A stretch of 50,218 nucleotides of DNA from Spirogloea muscicola (GCA_009602725.1 WELB01000400.1:1-50218); one strand, 5' to 3'. Positions 37,042 through 49,880 are shown, numbered from the stretch's first letter. The notes: a model not told the origin generated them from the sequence alone. Translations and numbers: made by a program.

Positions 37042-38194
37042 TGTAAGGAACCTCGCCCTACAGACGCAGTTAGGGTGAGCAGTCCTTCTTGAGTTCGGCT
37101 GTAGGGGTTTAGGGACCAACCCACTACACAGGCAAAGCTGTCGTGCCTGCCCGCGTAGCGCTAGCATGGCGTCGAAGCGCCTGACCTGAGGCTTCGCCGG
37201 CGGGCCAGTCCAAGCCTCGTAGTCGCTGGCACTGACCCTGGCCCGCACGACGTCGCCCCAAGCCAGACTGACGTAAAGAATGTGACAAATAAGGTGCCAC
37301 ACACACATCCGCAAGTAATGGGCTCGCTCTCTCACTCGCTCATCCACAGTGCGTGTCACCCCCGCCGGGGTATCTCCCCCGCTTCGGCCTCACTGGCGCG
37401 CCCGCTCTACACCCCCCAAATCCGCGCCAGCATCCCCGCATTCCACGGCGCCGCCATCGCTAGGGCGCCCCGGTTCTCGAAGAGGACTTGCGGAGAGATG
37501 GGTCTCTCTCCGCCAGCCACGTGACTTACCCCCGCGGGGGGGGTCAAGGCAGTAGGTACAGGACTTGGCCATTTCGACGCCCCCGGGGCTCTCCCTCTCC
37601 CCACACGGGTGGCGCCGCTTCCCGGGGTCTACTCCCCCGAGGGTCCCGTTCACACCTCTCCTGCCTATGCCACGTGTACCGGTACGATGACCTGGCACCT
37701 TTCGCCCAACCACCCTCTGCACGACACTACGACGACGCCGACGCGCCCGGGCATTGCAAAGCACTAGCGCATAGGCGCAGCGGAAGACAGGCCCCGTGGC
37801 GCCGCCGTCCGGCGGCGACTCCACCTCCTGGGCGCAGGCCGGCGCAGCAGGCCCCGCAGCAAGGTGCGGCTGCGGCTGCGGCGGCGAGCAGCGGCAAGGC
37901 TGCTCCTGAGCTTCACCGGCTCGAACTCCCCCGAGCCTCAGCCTCCAAGGCTCTTCGTGCTTCCCCGTGCCACCCCCCCCTCCAGGGGTGTGAGCGGGTC
38001 GCCCCAAGGCCTGCCCTTGCGGGCGACCCCAAGATCCTCCCTCGAACGGGCGGATCCTAGCGAGGGTATTTCTGGACGGGCGGGCCACTTGCCCGGCAAG
38101 CCAGCCCGCCACCTGGCGGGCCCCCTTGTCCCAAATAGTCGGTCATGTAATGCCAACAGAGCCATGTGCTTAACCAAACGGCTGGTTCATTACA
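37042..38194 (-). mobile_element. 3' LTR of chromovirus A, family 1, interrupted by an insertion
   Basis: In minus sense it begins TGTAATGAACCAGCC at 38194, directly after a purine-rich tract (GTGGGGAGGTA), and ends near GAGGTTCCTTACA at 37042. Without the insertion at 37138-37755 it is about 535 bp and matches the LTR at 28995-29534. Confidence 0.75.
37138..37755. mobile_element. Insertion of about 618 bp in the LTR, flanked by GCAAAG
   Basis: Compared with the uninterrupted LTR at 28995-29534, the sequence CACAGGCAAAG|CACTAGCGC is split here. GCAAAG is present on both sides (37132-37137 and 37756-37761), a 6-bp target site duplication. The insert is GC-rich, with no clear terminal inverted repeat and no recognisable coding part. 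Its family is unknown; a non-autonomous element is the simplest reading. Confidence 0.65.
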
Positions 38195-41100
38195 TACCTC
38201 CCCACTCTGGTGTTCACGTCCTCGGGGAACAACGAGAAAACAGCCGACAAGTATTAAGATGCCCGACGGCTGCTGCCTCTACCAAGTCTAGGAGAATTAC
38301 CACCCTTGGCCAGGTATTCCCTGAGAGCATCTGGACAATTTGCCAAATTGGCCGCAGGCTCCCACGTGTTGTGCTCAGGCCCATACCCGAGCCACTTCAC
38401 CAGATACTCACGGGTCTTACGCCCTCGAGGCTTGTCCCTGTGAGACAAGGTCTCTTCCACCTCAAACTCAAGATCATCCTCGATGACTAGTGGAGGTGGG
38501 GGCGGTTGGACACGACCATCCGAAAGGAAGGCCCTCAGCTGAGACACATGGAAGACGTTATGTACCTTCCAATGCACCGGTGTCTTCAACTCGTAGGACA
38601 CCTTGCCCACAAGGCGTACTACTGCATATGGTCCAACCCACTTGGGCAGCAACTTGCGCGTACCCACAGCCCGCAAGGATAAGTGCTTCGTGCTCAGCAG
38701 CACTTGCGCACCAACATGGAAGAACACGTCCTTCCTTCCCGTTTGTCAGCATAAGCCTTCTGGCGACTCTGGGCAATTTCCAAGAAATGCCGAGCTCGTC
38801 TCTGAGCCTCCAATAGGGTCCCAGTAAAGGCTACCGCGGCGGGAACTCGTGCCGGCCTCCCCACCTGAAGTGGAGCTCGGGGATGTTGACCATAGTTGAG
38901 GAAAAATGGAGTCTCTTTGGTGGACGCATGATAGGCATTGTTCACAGCATATTCAGCTGGAGCCAAATAGTCATCCCAGTCAGTCTGGCTAGAATTGACA
39001 AAGTGTCTCAACATGTCCTCAAGAACTCGATTCATTCGCTCAGTTTGGCCATCCGTCTGTGGATGAAAGGCTGTGGACATGGACTGCTTCGTGCCAATGA
39101 GCTTGCAGACGTCTTTCCAGAAGTGACCTGTAAAGCGAGGATCGCGCTCCGAGACCAGCCTCTCAGGTATTCCATGTAGCTTCCACACCTTATCCACAAA
39201 GATGCCAGCGAAATCCTTCGCCGATGCCCGCGTAGTAGTGGGAGCAAAATGCACCATTCTACTCAGGCGATCCACAAAGACGACAATGGCATCATAGCCA
39301 TTCCGCGTCTTAGGCAATTGTGTGATAAAGTCCACACTTACATCAGACCAATTCCGCTCCGGAATCTGCAAGGGCTGACGTAATCCTGCAGGCTTGCCAG
39401 AGATTGCCTTACTATGCTTGCATGTGGCACAGCTTGCCACAAAAGCGCGCACCTGGGCTGGAAAGCCCTTCCACCAAAAGAGGCGTCGCACAGCCTATTT
39501 GGTTTTGCTCACTCCCAGATGACCACTGTAAGGCGTATCATGCAACTCCTGCACTATGTTTGTGCGCAAGGCATTGCAGTTCGGTACCACAATAGCGTCA
39601 CCTTGCCACCAGAAGCCTTTGTCATCAGTGAGAGTGCTTACGTTGGCGGCTTCAGCAAACCATGGGTCTGTGCCATACCCTTAACGGATACGCACGTAGA
39701 GCTCAGAGAGCTCAGCCGTGGTGTGCTGAGAAGCTTGACGAGTCGGACGCAGTCCTGCAGCCCGCACTCCAGAAGCATTCAAGGAAGCCAACGCATCAGC
39801 GCCGCGAATGTTGCGACTCACAGGGTCCGCAACATTAAGACGTCCAGGGCGATAGACCCACTGGCAATCGAATTGTGCCATGCACTCAGCCCGTCGAGCT
39901 TGACGCCTCGTCAAATGCTGCTGCGTGTGGAAATATGTCAACGGGCAATGATCCGTGACAACCGTGAATGCCACACCTTCCAGGTAGCAACGCCAGACGC
40001 GTAAGGCGTGCACCACAGCCAGCAGTTCCTGCTCGCCCGTAGTGTAATTTCGCTCTGCAGGGATCAGCAGGCGACTCTCAAACGCTAACGGGTGACCCTC
40101 TTGCAAGAGCACGGCACCAATGCCGGTCAAAGAGGCATCGCAGACGAGTTCATATGGCACGCCTTCACGAGGAAAGGCCAGCACAGGCCAGTCCGTCAGT
40201 ACTGCAGTCTTCTTGGGGTCGATACGTATGCCGTCTTTGCCCACGACATGCCCGAGGTATGTCAGCTCTGGCTGGGTAAATGTGCGCTTGGACCGCTTGG
40301 CATACAATCGATTTTCACGCAGCAACTGCAGCACTTGGCGCAGGTGCTTCAAGTGATCCTCAGGCGTTTTGCTGAACACCAGTATGTCATCCAAGTAAAC
40401 CAGCACAAAATGGTAGAGCAGGGGGCCAAAGACCCTCGACATCACCGCCTGGAACGTAGCCGGTGCATTGGTCAAACCAAAGCTCAGCACCTTCCTTGAG
40501 CTGAAAATGTCCAAGCGGCGTACGGAACGCCGACTTTGGAACATTGCAGGCGTTATTCGAATTTGGTGATACCCACTTGCCAGGTCCAGGGAGCTGAACA
40601 CTGTAGCCCCTGCAAGCCAATCGAACAGATCATCTATTCGAGGCAATGGGTATCGGTTCTTGATAGTGAGCTTATTCAAAGCCCGATAATCAATGCACAT
40701 CCGTAGAGTGCCATCCTTCTTTTTGACAAAGAGGATGGGTGCTCCATATGGCGACTGAGATGGCTCAATGTAGCCCTTTGCCAGCAGGTCCTCGACCTGC
40801 GATTGCATTTCTCGAAATTCGAGAGTGCTCAGCCGGTACATGGGACGGAAAGGCGGGTTAGCGCCTGGCTCCAATGGATTTGTATGAGCCACACCTCGGT
40901 GAGGAGGTAGACCGTCCGGAAGAGAGTCGGCACATCCGCATATTCTTCCAGCAGCTTATCAAGAACCCCGCCATGTGAATCCGCAGCATTCATACACAAG
41001 TCAGGCTTAGACTCGTCGTTGAAAGCCACCATCACAAGAAATGCCATCTGGACAGTGTTCTTGTGAATCAAGCGCTTCATCTGCATGGCGGACAGCAGAA

Positions 41101-41260
41101 TGGAAGCCCCTGCCGCCAGCGGCGGTGCACAGGGAAGCTGCTTGCAAAGGACAAAGCGCCGTGCGCCACGTTGTACCGTGCAAGTATGGCGTTCAAAATC
41201 AAGGCATGCTGATGTGGCGCAAAGCCAGTCATCTCCCAATATCACATCTGGGTTTCGCAA
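38195..41260 (-). mobile_element. Chromovirus A (Ty3/gypsy with chromodomain), body
   Basis: Minus-strand order from high to low coordinates: a protease-like region (about 41.3-40.85 kb), reverse transcriptase (DYRALNKLTIKNRYPLPRID; YLDDILVFS), RNase H (CDASLTGIGAVLLQEG), integrase (zinc region CATCKHSK, core VDFITQLP, FHPQTDGQTERMNR), and a C-terminal chromodomain (FEVEETLSHRDK, REYLVKWLGYGPEHNTWEP). Gag and the 5' LTR are missing: the element stops where inverted element B begins. It is broken, with only about three or four breaks, so it is among the younger fossils here. Confidence 0.88.
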
Positions 41261-43376
41261 GTCACTTCCGTAAATTCCTACAAGGCTATGGGAACTCGAC
41301 ACTTCCTCTTACGAAGCTGACTCGTAAGGACGTACCTTGGAATTGGTCGACCGTATGCAGAGGGCATTCGAGGGAATACAGCAGGCGCTGACATCTCCGC
41401 CTGTGCTGGACTTTCCTTGGAAAGCGTGCCATATGAGCTCATCTGCAGTGCCTCCTTGACCGGCATTGGTGCCGTGCTCTTGCAAGAGGGTCACCCGTTA
41501 GCGTTCGAGAGTCGCCTGATGATCTCTACAGAGCCAAATTACACTACGGGCGAGCAGGAATGCCTGGCTGTGGTGCACGCCTTACGTGTCTGGCGTTGCT
41601 GCCTGGAAGGTGTGGAATCTATGGTTGTCACGGATCACTGCCCATTAAAATATTTCCACACGCAGCAGCATTTGACTAGGCGTCGAGCTCGATGGGCTGA
41701 CTGCATGGCACACTTAAGTATCCAGTGGCTTGATCGCCCTGGACGGCTTAATGTTGCGGACGATGTGAGTCGCAACATTCGCGGCGCTGATGCGTTGGCT
41801 ACCTTTAATGCTTCTGGAGTGCGGGCTGCAGGACTGCGTCCGACTCGTCAAGCTTCCTGGCTGGACTCTCTGAATTCTACGTGCGAATCCGAAGAGTATG
41901 GCACAGATCCCTGGTTTGCTGAGGCCGCCAACGTAAGTAAGCACCCTCACTGATCACAAAGGCTTCTGGTGGCGAGGCGACGCTATCGTGGTCCTGGACT
42001 GCAATGCCTTGCGCACTGCCATCCTGCAGGAGCTGCATGATACGCCTTACAGTGGTCATCTGGGACTGAGCAAGACCAAACAGGCTATTCGACGTCTTTT
42101 GGTGGAAGGGTTTTTCAACCCAGGTGCGCTCTTTTGGTGCAAGCTGTGCCACATGCCAGCGTAGTAAGGCAATCTCTGACAAGCCTGCCGGATTACTACA
42201 GCCCTTGCAGATACCGGAGCGGAATTGGTCTGATGTAAATGTGGACTTTATCACACAATGGCCTCAGACGAGGAGCGGCTATGATGCCAATGTCGTCTTT
42301 GTGGGTCGTCTGAGTAAAACGGTGCATTTTGCTCCCACGACTACGCGGGCATCAGCGAAGGATTTCGCTGGCATCTTTGTGGATACTGTATGAAAGCTGC
42401 ATGGGGTACCTGAGAGGCTGGTCTCGTACCGCGATCCTCGCTTTACGGGTCACTTCTGCAAAGAAATTTGCAAGCTTATCGGCACGAAGCAGGCCACGTC
42501 CACAGCCTTCCATCCACGAACTGATGGCCAAACTGAGAGGATGAATCGGGTTCTCGAGGACATGCTGAGGCACTTCGTCGATTCCAACCAGACTGACTGG
42601 GATGAGTATGCCGTGAACAATGCCTATCATGCGTCCACAAAAGAGACACCCGTCTTTTCCAACTATGGTCATCATCCCCGAGCTCCACTTCAGGTGGGGA
42701 GGACAGAACGGGTCCCCGCCGCGGTAGCCATTACTGGGACCATCTTGGAGACTCAGAGACGAGCTCGGCATCTCTTGGAATTTGCCCAGAGTCGCCAGAA
42801 GGCTTATGCTGACAAACATCGGAAGGACGTGTTCTTCGACGTCGATGCGCAAGTGCTGCTGAGCACAAAGCACTCGTGCTTGTGGGCTGTGAGTACGCGC
42901 AAGTTGCTGCCCAAGTGTGTTGAACCATTTGCAGTAGTACGCCTTGTGGGCAAATATGTCCTACAAGCTGAACACACCGGTGCATTGGAAGATCCATAAC
43001 GTCTTCCATGTGTCTCAGCTGACGGCCTTCCTTTCGGATGGTCGTGTCCAACAGCCCCAATCTCCACTAGTGATCGAGGATGATCTTGAATTCGAGGTGG
43101 AAGAGATCTTGTCACACAGGGACAAGCTCCGAGGACGCAAGACCCGTGAGTATCTGGTGAAGTGGCTCGGGTACGGGCCTGAGCACAACATTTAAGATTC
43201 TGCAGCCAATCTGGCAAATTGTCCAGATGCTCTCAGGGAATACCTGGCCAAGGGTGGTAATTCTCCTAGGCTTGGTAGAGGCAGCAGCCGTCGGGCATCT
43301 TAATACCTGTCGGCTGTTTTCTCGTTGTTCCCGAGGACGTGAACAGCAGAGTGGGGAGGTATGTAATGAACCAGCC
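41261..43376 (+). mobile_element. Chromovirus B, inverted partial copy of the A family
   Basis: On the plus strand: end of reverse transcriptase/RNase H (SLTGIGAVLLQEGHPLAFES, TDHCPLKYFHTQQH), integrase (ATCQRSKAISDKPAGL) and chromodomain (DDLEFEVEEILSH). It then has a purine tract (GAGTGGGGAGGTA) and the first 15 bases of a family 1 LTR (43362-43376), where it is cut off by element C. It lies head to head with element A. Broken, with several breaks. Confidence 0.82.
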
Positions 43377-43378
43377 AT

Positions 43379-46300
43379 ACCGGCGTATCCAGCTCATACG
43401 CAACTTTGCCGACCAGACGCACTACACGAAATGGTCCAACCCACTTTGGTAGTAATTTAGGCGTACATACAGCCCGCATGGAGAGATGCTTCGTGCTTAG
43501 TAGCATTTGAGCACCCACGTCGAAGGATATATCTCTCGACGACGTCGATCAGCATACTGCTTTTGCCGTTGCTGGGCAATCTCCAAGTATTGCCTAGCCC
43601 TCCGCTGAGCTTTCAGGAAGTTGCCGGTAGTCACTGCGGCCGGCACACGTTCCGGCATCCCGACCTGTAAAGGTGCTCGGGGATGCTGACTGTAATTTGG
43701 AACGAATGTTGTGTTCTTGGTGGATTCATGAAAGGCAGTGTCCACGGCGTACTCCACTGGAGCGAGATACTCATCCCACTCGCTTTGGCTGGGGTTTACA
43801 AAATGCCGTAACATGTCTTCCAACACCCGATTCATTCTCTCGGTCTGACCATCTGTTTGGGGGTGGAAAGCAGTGAACATGGATTGCTGGGTGCCAAGCC
43901 TGCACACTCCTTTCCAGAAGTGCCCCGTAAAGCGAGGGGTCGCGGTCAGACACGATCCGCTCGGGGACTTCGTGCAGCTTCCATACTCGGTCCACGAACA
44001 TACCAGCAAATTCCTTGGCTGACACATTTGTGGTCTAGGCACAAAATGCGCCATCTAGTCAGACGATCCACAAATACGACAATGGCGTCATAGCCGTTCT
44101 GCGTCATCGGCAACTGGGTGATAAAAGCTACACTTTATCAGACCAGTTCCTCAGAGGAATGTCCAATGGTTGGAGCAACCCGGCAGGCTTTTTAGAGCGT
44201 GCCTTACTGCGCTGGCAGGTGGCACAATTCTTCACGGAAAATTCCACTTGGACTTTCAAGTCCGGCCACCAAAAGAGAAGCTGGACAGCTTTCTTTGTCT
44301 TTCCCATACCCAAATGACCATCATACGGAGGCTCATGCAGTTCTTGCAAGATAGCTACGCAAGGCATTGCAGTCAGGGACTACGATGGCGTCACCTCGCC
44401 ACCGAAAGCCTTGGTCATGTACTAGTGTGAGTGTATTGGTTTCATCTGCAAACCATGGGTCTGTGCCATACCCATCACGAATACGTACGTACAGCTCAGA
44501 GAGGTCGGCGGTGGACTGCCGAGCAGCTCCACGAGTAGGCCGCACGTCTGCGGTCTGACCCCTTGAAGCGTGCAAGACAGCCGCCACAGCAGCCCCTGCA
44601 ATGTTGCGGCTCACCGGGTCCGCAACATTCATTCTTCCAGGGCGGAACACCCACTGGAAACGGAGTTGTGCTATACACTCAGCCCACCGTGCTTGTCGCC
44701 TGCTCAATTGCTGTTGTGTGTGAAAGTAGGTCAACGGACAGTGGTCCGTTACAACCGTAAAGTCAGCACCCTCGATATAGCATCGCCACGCACGTAGAGC
44801 GTGCACAACAGCAAGGAGCTCTTGCTCCCCCGTAGGGTAGTTACGCTCTGCAGAACGAAGCAGGCGACTTTCAATGCTACGGGGTGACCCTCCTGCAAGA
44901 GAACGGCACCGATGCCGATCAAAGAGGCGTCATATACTACTTCAGATGGCACGCCTTCTCGAGGCAAGGCCAAAATGGGTGGATGCACCAGGACCTGTTT
45001 GATACCCTCGGATGCTTCCTGGCTTTCGGACGTCCACACCCAGCTGACGTCCTTACGAGTGAGCTTCGTAAGAGGAGATGCCATACTTCCGTATCCTCGT
45101 AAGAACTTGCGAAGTAATGTGCGAATCCCAAGAAGGAACGCAACTGTGGCACATTCCGCGGCACTGGCCAGTCCTTTACTACTGCAGTCGTTCGGGGGTC
45201 GACGCGTACCCCGTCTCTGCCCACGACATGCCCTAAGTATGTCAGCTCAGGCTGCTTAAATACACATTTGGATCTCTTGGCATACAACTGGTTTGCACGC
45301 AGTAATTGCAGCACCTGCCGCAGGTGTCGTATGTGCTCCTCAGGCGTTTTACTAAACACCAGTAAGTCGTCCAAATAGACCAGCACAGAGACACATAGGG
45401 GGCCAAAGACTTTCGTCATCATAGCCTGAATGTGGCAGGTGCATTGGTCAGACCAATGCCGAGCACATTAAACTGGAAGTGACCGAGGGGCGTGCGGAAC
45501 GCCGACTTCGGGACGTCCTCAGGGATGATACGAATTTAATGATAGCCGCTTTGCAAGTCGAGGGAGCTGAACACATTAGCTCCCGCTAGACGATCGAACA
45601 GGTCGTCAATTCGAGGCAAAAGATACTCATTCTTGACAGTGAGCTTGTTCAGGGCTCGACAATCGATGCACATTCGAAGACTACCATTCCTTTTTCACGA
45701 AGAGGATTGGTGCACCGTAGGCGACTGGGAAAGCTCTATGTGGCCTTTCCGTAGCACTTCCTCCAAATGGAACTGCATCTCCCGAAATTCGAGAGGACTC
45801 AGTCGAGACATCGGACGGTACGGCGGCGAAGCGCCGGGCTCCAACGGAATTGTATGAGACACGCCTCGGTCAGGAGGCAAACCGTCTGGAAGAGCATCGG
45901 GAAACACATCCGATAATTACGCCGAAACACTGTCAAGAGCCGCACCATGTGAGGCCACATTACTCACTACTACTGAGTCAGGAGGGACTCATCTGTCATC
46001 ACCATTAGCAGAAAAACAGCCGAGGAGGTCTCTGCGTGAAGGACCCTCTTAAACTGCACAGCCGACAGCTGAATAGAGGAGTCTGTCACAGGCGATGATA
46101 CAAGGGGGGCGTCTCTGTGCAGTACAAAGCGACGAGCACCCTGTCAGCACGAGCAAGTCCGCGCGTCAAAATCGAGGAGGGCCGCGGCAGCACATCACCA
46201 ATCTTCGCCCAATTTCACATCAGAGCCCAGTGCCAACTCAATGACATGGCAAGACACAACCGTCTCACAATACTGAAAGTGTAGAGGGACTTGACACAGG

Positions 46301-48572
46301 CCCATGATCTCGGCACTTTGTTCATTTGCCAATGTAGCTTGCGGAATACCAGTCGGCTTTACGATCAAACCATTGCCGGTCACAAAATTCTTACTAACAC
46401 AAGAGACTGTGGCTCCCGTATCCATAAGGATCTGGGCTGGCTGAGTAGCCACCAGTCTTGAGAACAACATAGTTGGCGCGTCAGCGCTGAGTGCCGAGGC
46501 ACTTACTACCGTAAGAATATAATTACTAGCTACATATACGAGCAGTTTAGGAGGTCTTGGAGAAACATCCTCCCCCTTGTACTTCACGTGGAGTTGGCCC
46601 GCCTTCCGCAGACACAAGAAGGCCAGCCCCTTTGGAGGTAGAGGTATCACTCCGCGACTGCACGGCACAATAAAGAAGACCGGTTCTTTAGTACCGTGTA
46701 AACTGATGCGGCTCAAATACATGCCTGCCGCTTCCTGCAGCTGATTAGAAGGAAGCCGTCCAACAAGGGGGCCTTCGTTCACCGGCGCTTGCATAAGCAC
46801 ATGCACAGAGCGTATTACTGGCACAAGAGACTTCGGACATACTCGTCCTATCAATTCAAACAGCGTTTTCACGCTGCTGGATCACATATAAGGGAGATAA
46901 CGAAGTGTACTCAATTTTCCCTTTTCCCCTGTCCTTGTACTGGCCCTTCGGGCGGGTGGAGGATGGCGTAGACGACGTCGGCGGCTTCGGCGGCTGTGGG
47001 CAGTCCGGTATACGGTGCCCCTTCGAGCCACAACGGTAGCATGCACGATCTTCCTCGGGGACGAACTTCGGCTTCCCCTAGGGCACTACCTGCAACCGAG
47101 GTGGCGGCCGAGGTCTTACACCGTAGCCTAGGCTTGAGACGGTTCACAGTCGAAGGGCCCGGCGCGTCACGACCCTCACGTCCGAGCAGGCGCCTCTTCG
47201 TCGGGCACATTGAAAACGATTGTCGCGCTTGCTCGATGAAGTTGTCGTGCTGCTTCATGCGTCCTTGTCAAGCTGGGACAACACCGCCACATGTCGCAGG
47301 AGGCCAGATTTGAACCTCTGGACCTGGTCCATCGGATTCATGTTACCACACTTCATCAAGATGGGATGAAATGCCGTACATAATCCTCAAAGTCGTCGTC
47401 GACCATTTGGATGGCGTCGGGCTGATTACGAGCGTTGAGCTCCGCATGTAATTCACCATACAAATTGGTCAATGATCGGGTGAGAAGTCCGAAGTGTTGT
47501 ACCAAACACTCTGGGTGTTGAGGACGATTTCGTATTTTCCATATGGCGGCTGGATCTCGGGTAAGGTAGGTGGCGGCGATCCCACGCGGGATGTCACCGG
47601 CGCCTCGCACAGCACAAAGCATGCTTACATTTCCCGGATCCATGCTGCGAGGCTCCCCGTTTCATCGGACTTCGAGGGCTGGCACGGCTGGGCACGGCCC
47701 AACCGCGCACCATGGCTTACTTTTGCTCGGAGGCGACGAGTACGCTGCTCATCCGCGCACATGCGACTGATCAGGGCCCGTACCTCCTCGCTCAGCACCT
47801 TCAATACGGGGGTTACTAGCGGATCCCCACCTTGGACCGCAGCCTCGACTTGCTCCCGTAAGCGACCTAGTCGTCGCACGTCGGCCGTTATAAGGCCGTC
47901 TGGTCCGGGTGCTTGGAGGTCCGCCATCTCGTCGGCCACCTCCTCGACCTCGACCGCTGGTACTGCCAGCGGAGGGGCGCTAGGTTGCGCACTTGAGTTT
48001 TCGGACTCCATACCTTCACACCAACACACTGAGGGCCAAGTCAGTTAAGGGCATAAGACACACCGAAGAGACAATATTACCATAACATACTAGGCAGGCT
48101 GGTGCCCCAGACAAGCAAAGCAATCATGGCAGCGCGCAAGTCATATTCCAAAACGCAAAGCAGCACGCGCAGCTGAGGGAAGGGCCAGGATTGGAGTACG
48201 GACCAGCCTCTGGCACATGGCCAGATTCGCCGCTTATCGGCGATCGATTTCAACTCCTTGTCAAAAGACAGGCTATCCGCCGACCGCAGGTGGTTTTGCA
48301 GGCGAAGCACTGACCTGGCAATTTCGATGGCTGCCGGGTGGAGGAGCACTCGACATTTTGTCCGATCCCGGGCGTGTGGATGCAGCGGGCGAGTGGACAA
48401 CAGTCCAATCAGCCCGCTGATGCAGATTCACGAGTACAGTCTGGAAATGGGTCTCAATCACAAGAGACTAGTCAGTGCCAGAGCATCAGATCAGAAGGAA
48501 CCTTGCATGGTCAGTCGTACCATCACAACATATACGAGGCTTACCAGATGCAAGGACTCCTCTGATACCATA
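43379..48572 (-). mobile_element. Chromovirus C, Ty3/gypsy, gag-pol body with 5' leader
   Basis: Minus-strand order from the 5' LTR: primer-binding site TGGTATCAGA (48561-48570); leader; gag (AELQ/ADLQAPGPDGLIT region, 48.0-47.4 kb); a CCHC knuckle CYRCGSKGHRIPDC (about 47040-47000); aspartic protease (LMDTGATVSCVS, near 46430); reverse transcriptase (YLDDLLVFSKTPEEH, 45370); RNase H (FTVVTDHCPLTYFHTQQQ, 44750); integrase (CATCQRSKARSKKPAG, 44210; FHPQTDGQTERMNR, 43850). The body stops at 43379, so the chromodomain end and 3' LTR are missing. It is related to but distinct from A and B. Broken, with roughly ten breaks; older than A. Confidence 0.85.
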
Positions 48573-49314
48573 TGTGACGTCCTGATCCCTATATACGCAA
48601 TTAGGGTTCGTACGTCCTTATTGAGTTCGGACCTAGGGGGTTTAGAAACTAGCCCCCTACATAGTGGAGAACGCACACGGTGCACTCAAGTGCATCACAT
48701 AGCACAGCCGAATTCTCACTTCGAGGCGCCGCCAGAAGGCGGCGACTCTACAGAGGGTCTGGGAATAGTAGCTGGCCCCGTGGCACTTACGGAGAGCTGG
48801 CAATGTCCTCAGCGACAGGCTGCCGCGACGGGCTGGGCAGCAGACGGCAGCAGCATAGCTGGGGCGGCGGCTGCGGCAGCAGGCAAGCAGGGCTATGCCT
48901 CTCTCTGGGTGTCACTGGTCCGATTGAAGAGTCTGGCCTCGGCCTACTACTTATGCGTTCCACCTGCCACCCCTCCCCGGAGGGTGTGACGAGGGTAGTC
49001 CCAAGGTCCGGTCCCCGGAGGAGCGGACCCGCACAATGGGGATATGACTGGCGCGGGTAGCCCCCAAGGTCCGGCCCCTGGAAGAGCGGACCCGCACAAC
49101 GAGGATACGGGAGGGCGTGCCGCGCGTACTGCGGGCTGCTCTTTGCGCGAGCCTGACGAATGGGATACAAGTCCAGGGGACTATGGCGTGCCGCGCGTGA
49201 CTAGCGCGCGACGCGCGTGAAGCGCGCGTAAAGCGTTTAGGGTTTAGGGTTTAGGGTTTAGGGTTTAGGTGTTTACCGGGACCGTTTGGCTCGTTCAAAC
49301 GGGGGGACGTCACA
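48573..49314 (-). mobile_element. 5' LTR of chromovirus C, family 2 (742 bp)
   Basis: Bounded by TGTGACGTCC (48573) and GGACGTCACA (49314), a perfect 10-base terminal inverted repeat. The primer-binding site lies three to four bases inside. Related LTRs occur at 29535-29946, 30341-30606 and 50182-50218. It contains two copies of a GAGCGGACCCGCACAA motif (about 49020 and 49085) and the TTTAGGG array described separately. Confidence 0.8.
49236..49269 (+). repeat. Interstitial telomere-type array (TTTAGGG, 4.9 units)
   Basis: Four perfect TTTAGGG units plus TTTAGG run from 49236 to 49269, preceded by an AGCGCGCGTAAAGCG GC-rich stretch. TTTAGGG is the plant-type telomere repeat, also found in many green algae. 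The array lies within the LTR of element C, not at a chromosome end. Confidence 0.95.
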
Positions 49315-49317
49315 GCA

Positions 49318-49880
49318 TGGTGCTGGCGCTGGAACGGCGACGGGAGGCGGCAGCCCTACAGACTACCTTAACGGCGTCGTTAGCGGTCGTTGATGCTGAC
49401 GGCTCACGATAGCTTGAGGGTAGCAGACCGTCAGTTGCTATTGACGGGGCATTGACCGAGGACCGTCAGTATGGCGGTGGTGGCCGATGGATGGGTTCGA
49501 ATGTCGGTGGTAGTCCTTGATAGCCGTCGATAGGTCGTGGACGGGTCGTCAACGAGAAACTGGGTGCCAACGATCCCACCCGAGCCCGTAATGGCCGTCG
49601 GGCTATATTGAGGGCATATGAGATGAGAAGGGGGTTGAGTTTCTTCACCCAACCTCGGACCCTTGCCCCGGCAGTAAACGTTGCTCTTTTTTCCCGCAGT
49701 CCGTCGGGCTATATAGGGGGAATACGAGATAGAAAGGGGGGTGAATTCTACACCCCACCGCGGACCCCTGGACCCTTGCCCCACACGCTGCTCTACTTTC
49801 CCGTTGCAGCCCAATTCCAATACCCGCTTTTCCTCACTCTGCCGGCAGCCCGGGCTTGGCGATACACAGCATTTGTCACA
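49318..49880 (+). mobile_element. LTR of element F, plus orientation, with duplicated promoter-like block
   Basis: It ends ATTTGTCACA at 49880 and is followed at once by TGGTATCAAAGG (49882-49893), a variant initiator-tRNA primer-binding site, so this is a 5' LTR of a plus-strand element. Its outer start is uncertain because the LTR of C abuts it. It contains many GACGGTC/GACCGTC motifs (49400-49480). Confidence 0.6.
49597..49808 (+). promoter_or_regulatory. Tandem duplicated TATA-containing block in LTR F (period 106 bp)
   Basis: GTCGGGCTATATTGAGGG (49597) recurs as GTCGGGCTATATAGGGGG (49703). Each copy is followed by a purine-rich GAGAT...GAAAGGGGG tract, CCGCGGACCC/CTCGGACCC, TTGCCCC and a CCCG...CAG end. 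The TATATAG core fits a TATA box; promoter function is inferred. Confidence 0.55.

Noticed and set aside
49236-49269. True chromosome end
   Set aside because: The array has fewer than five units, lies inside an LTR, and more element sequence continues beyond it.
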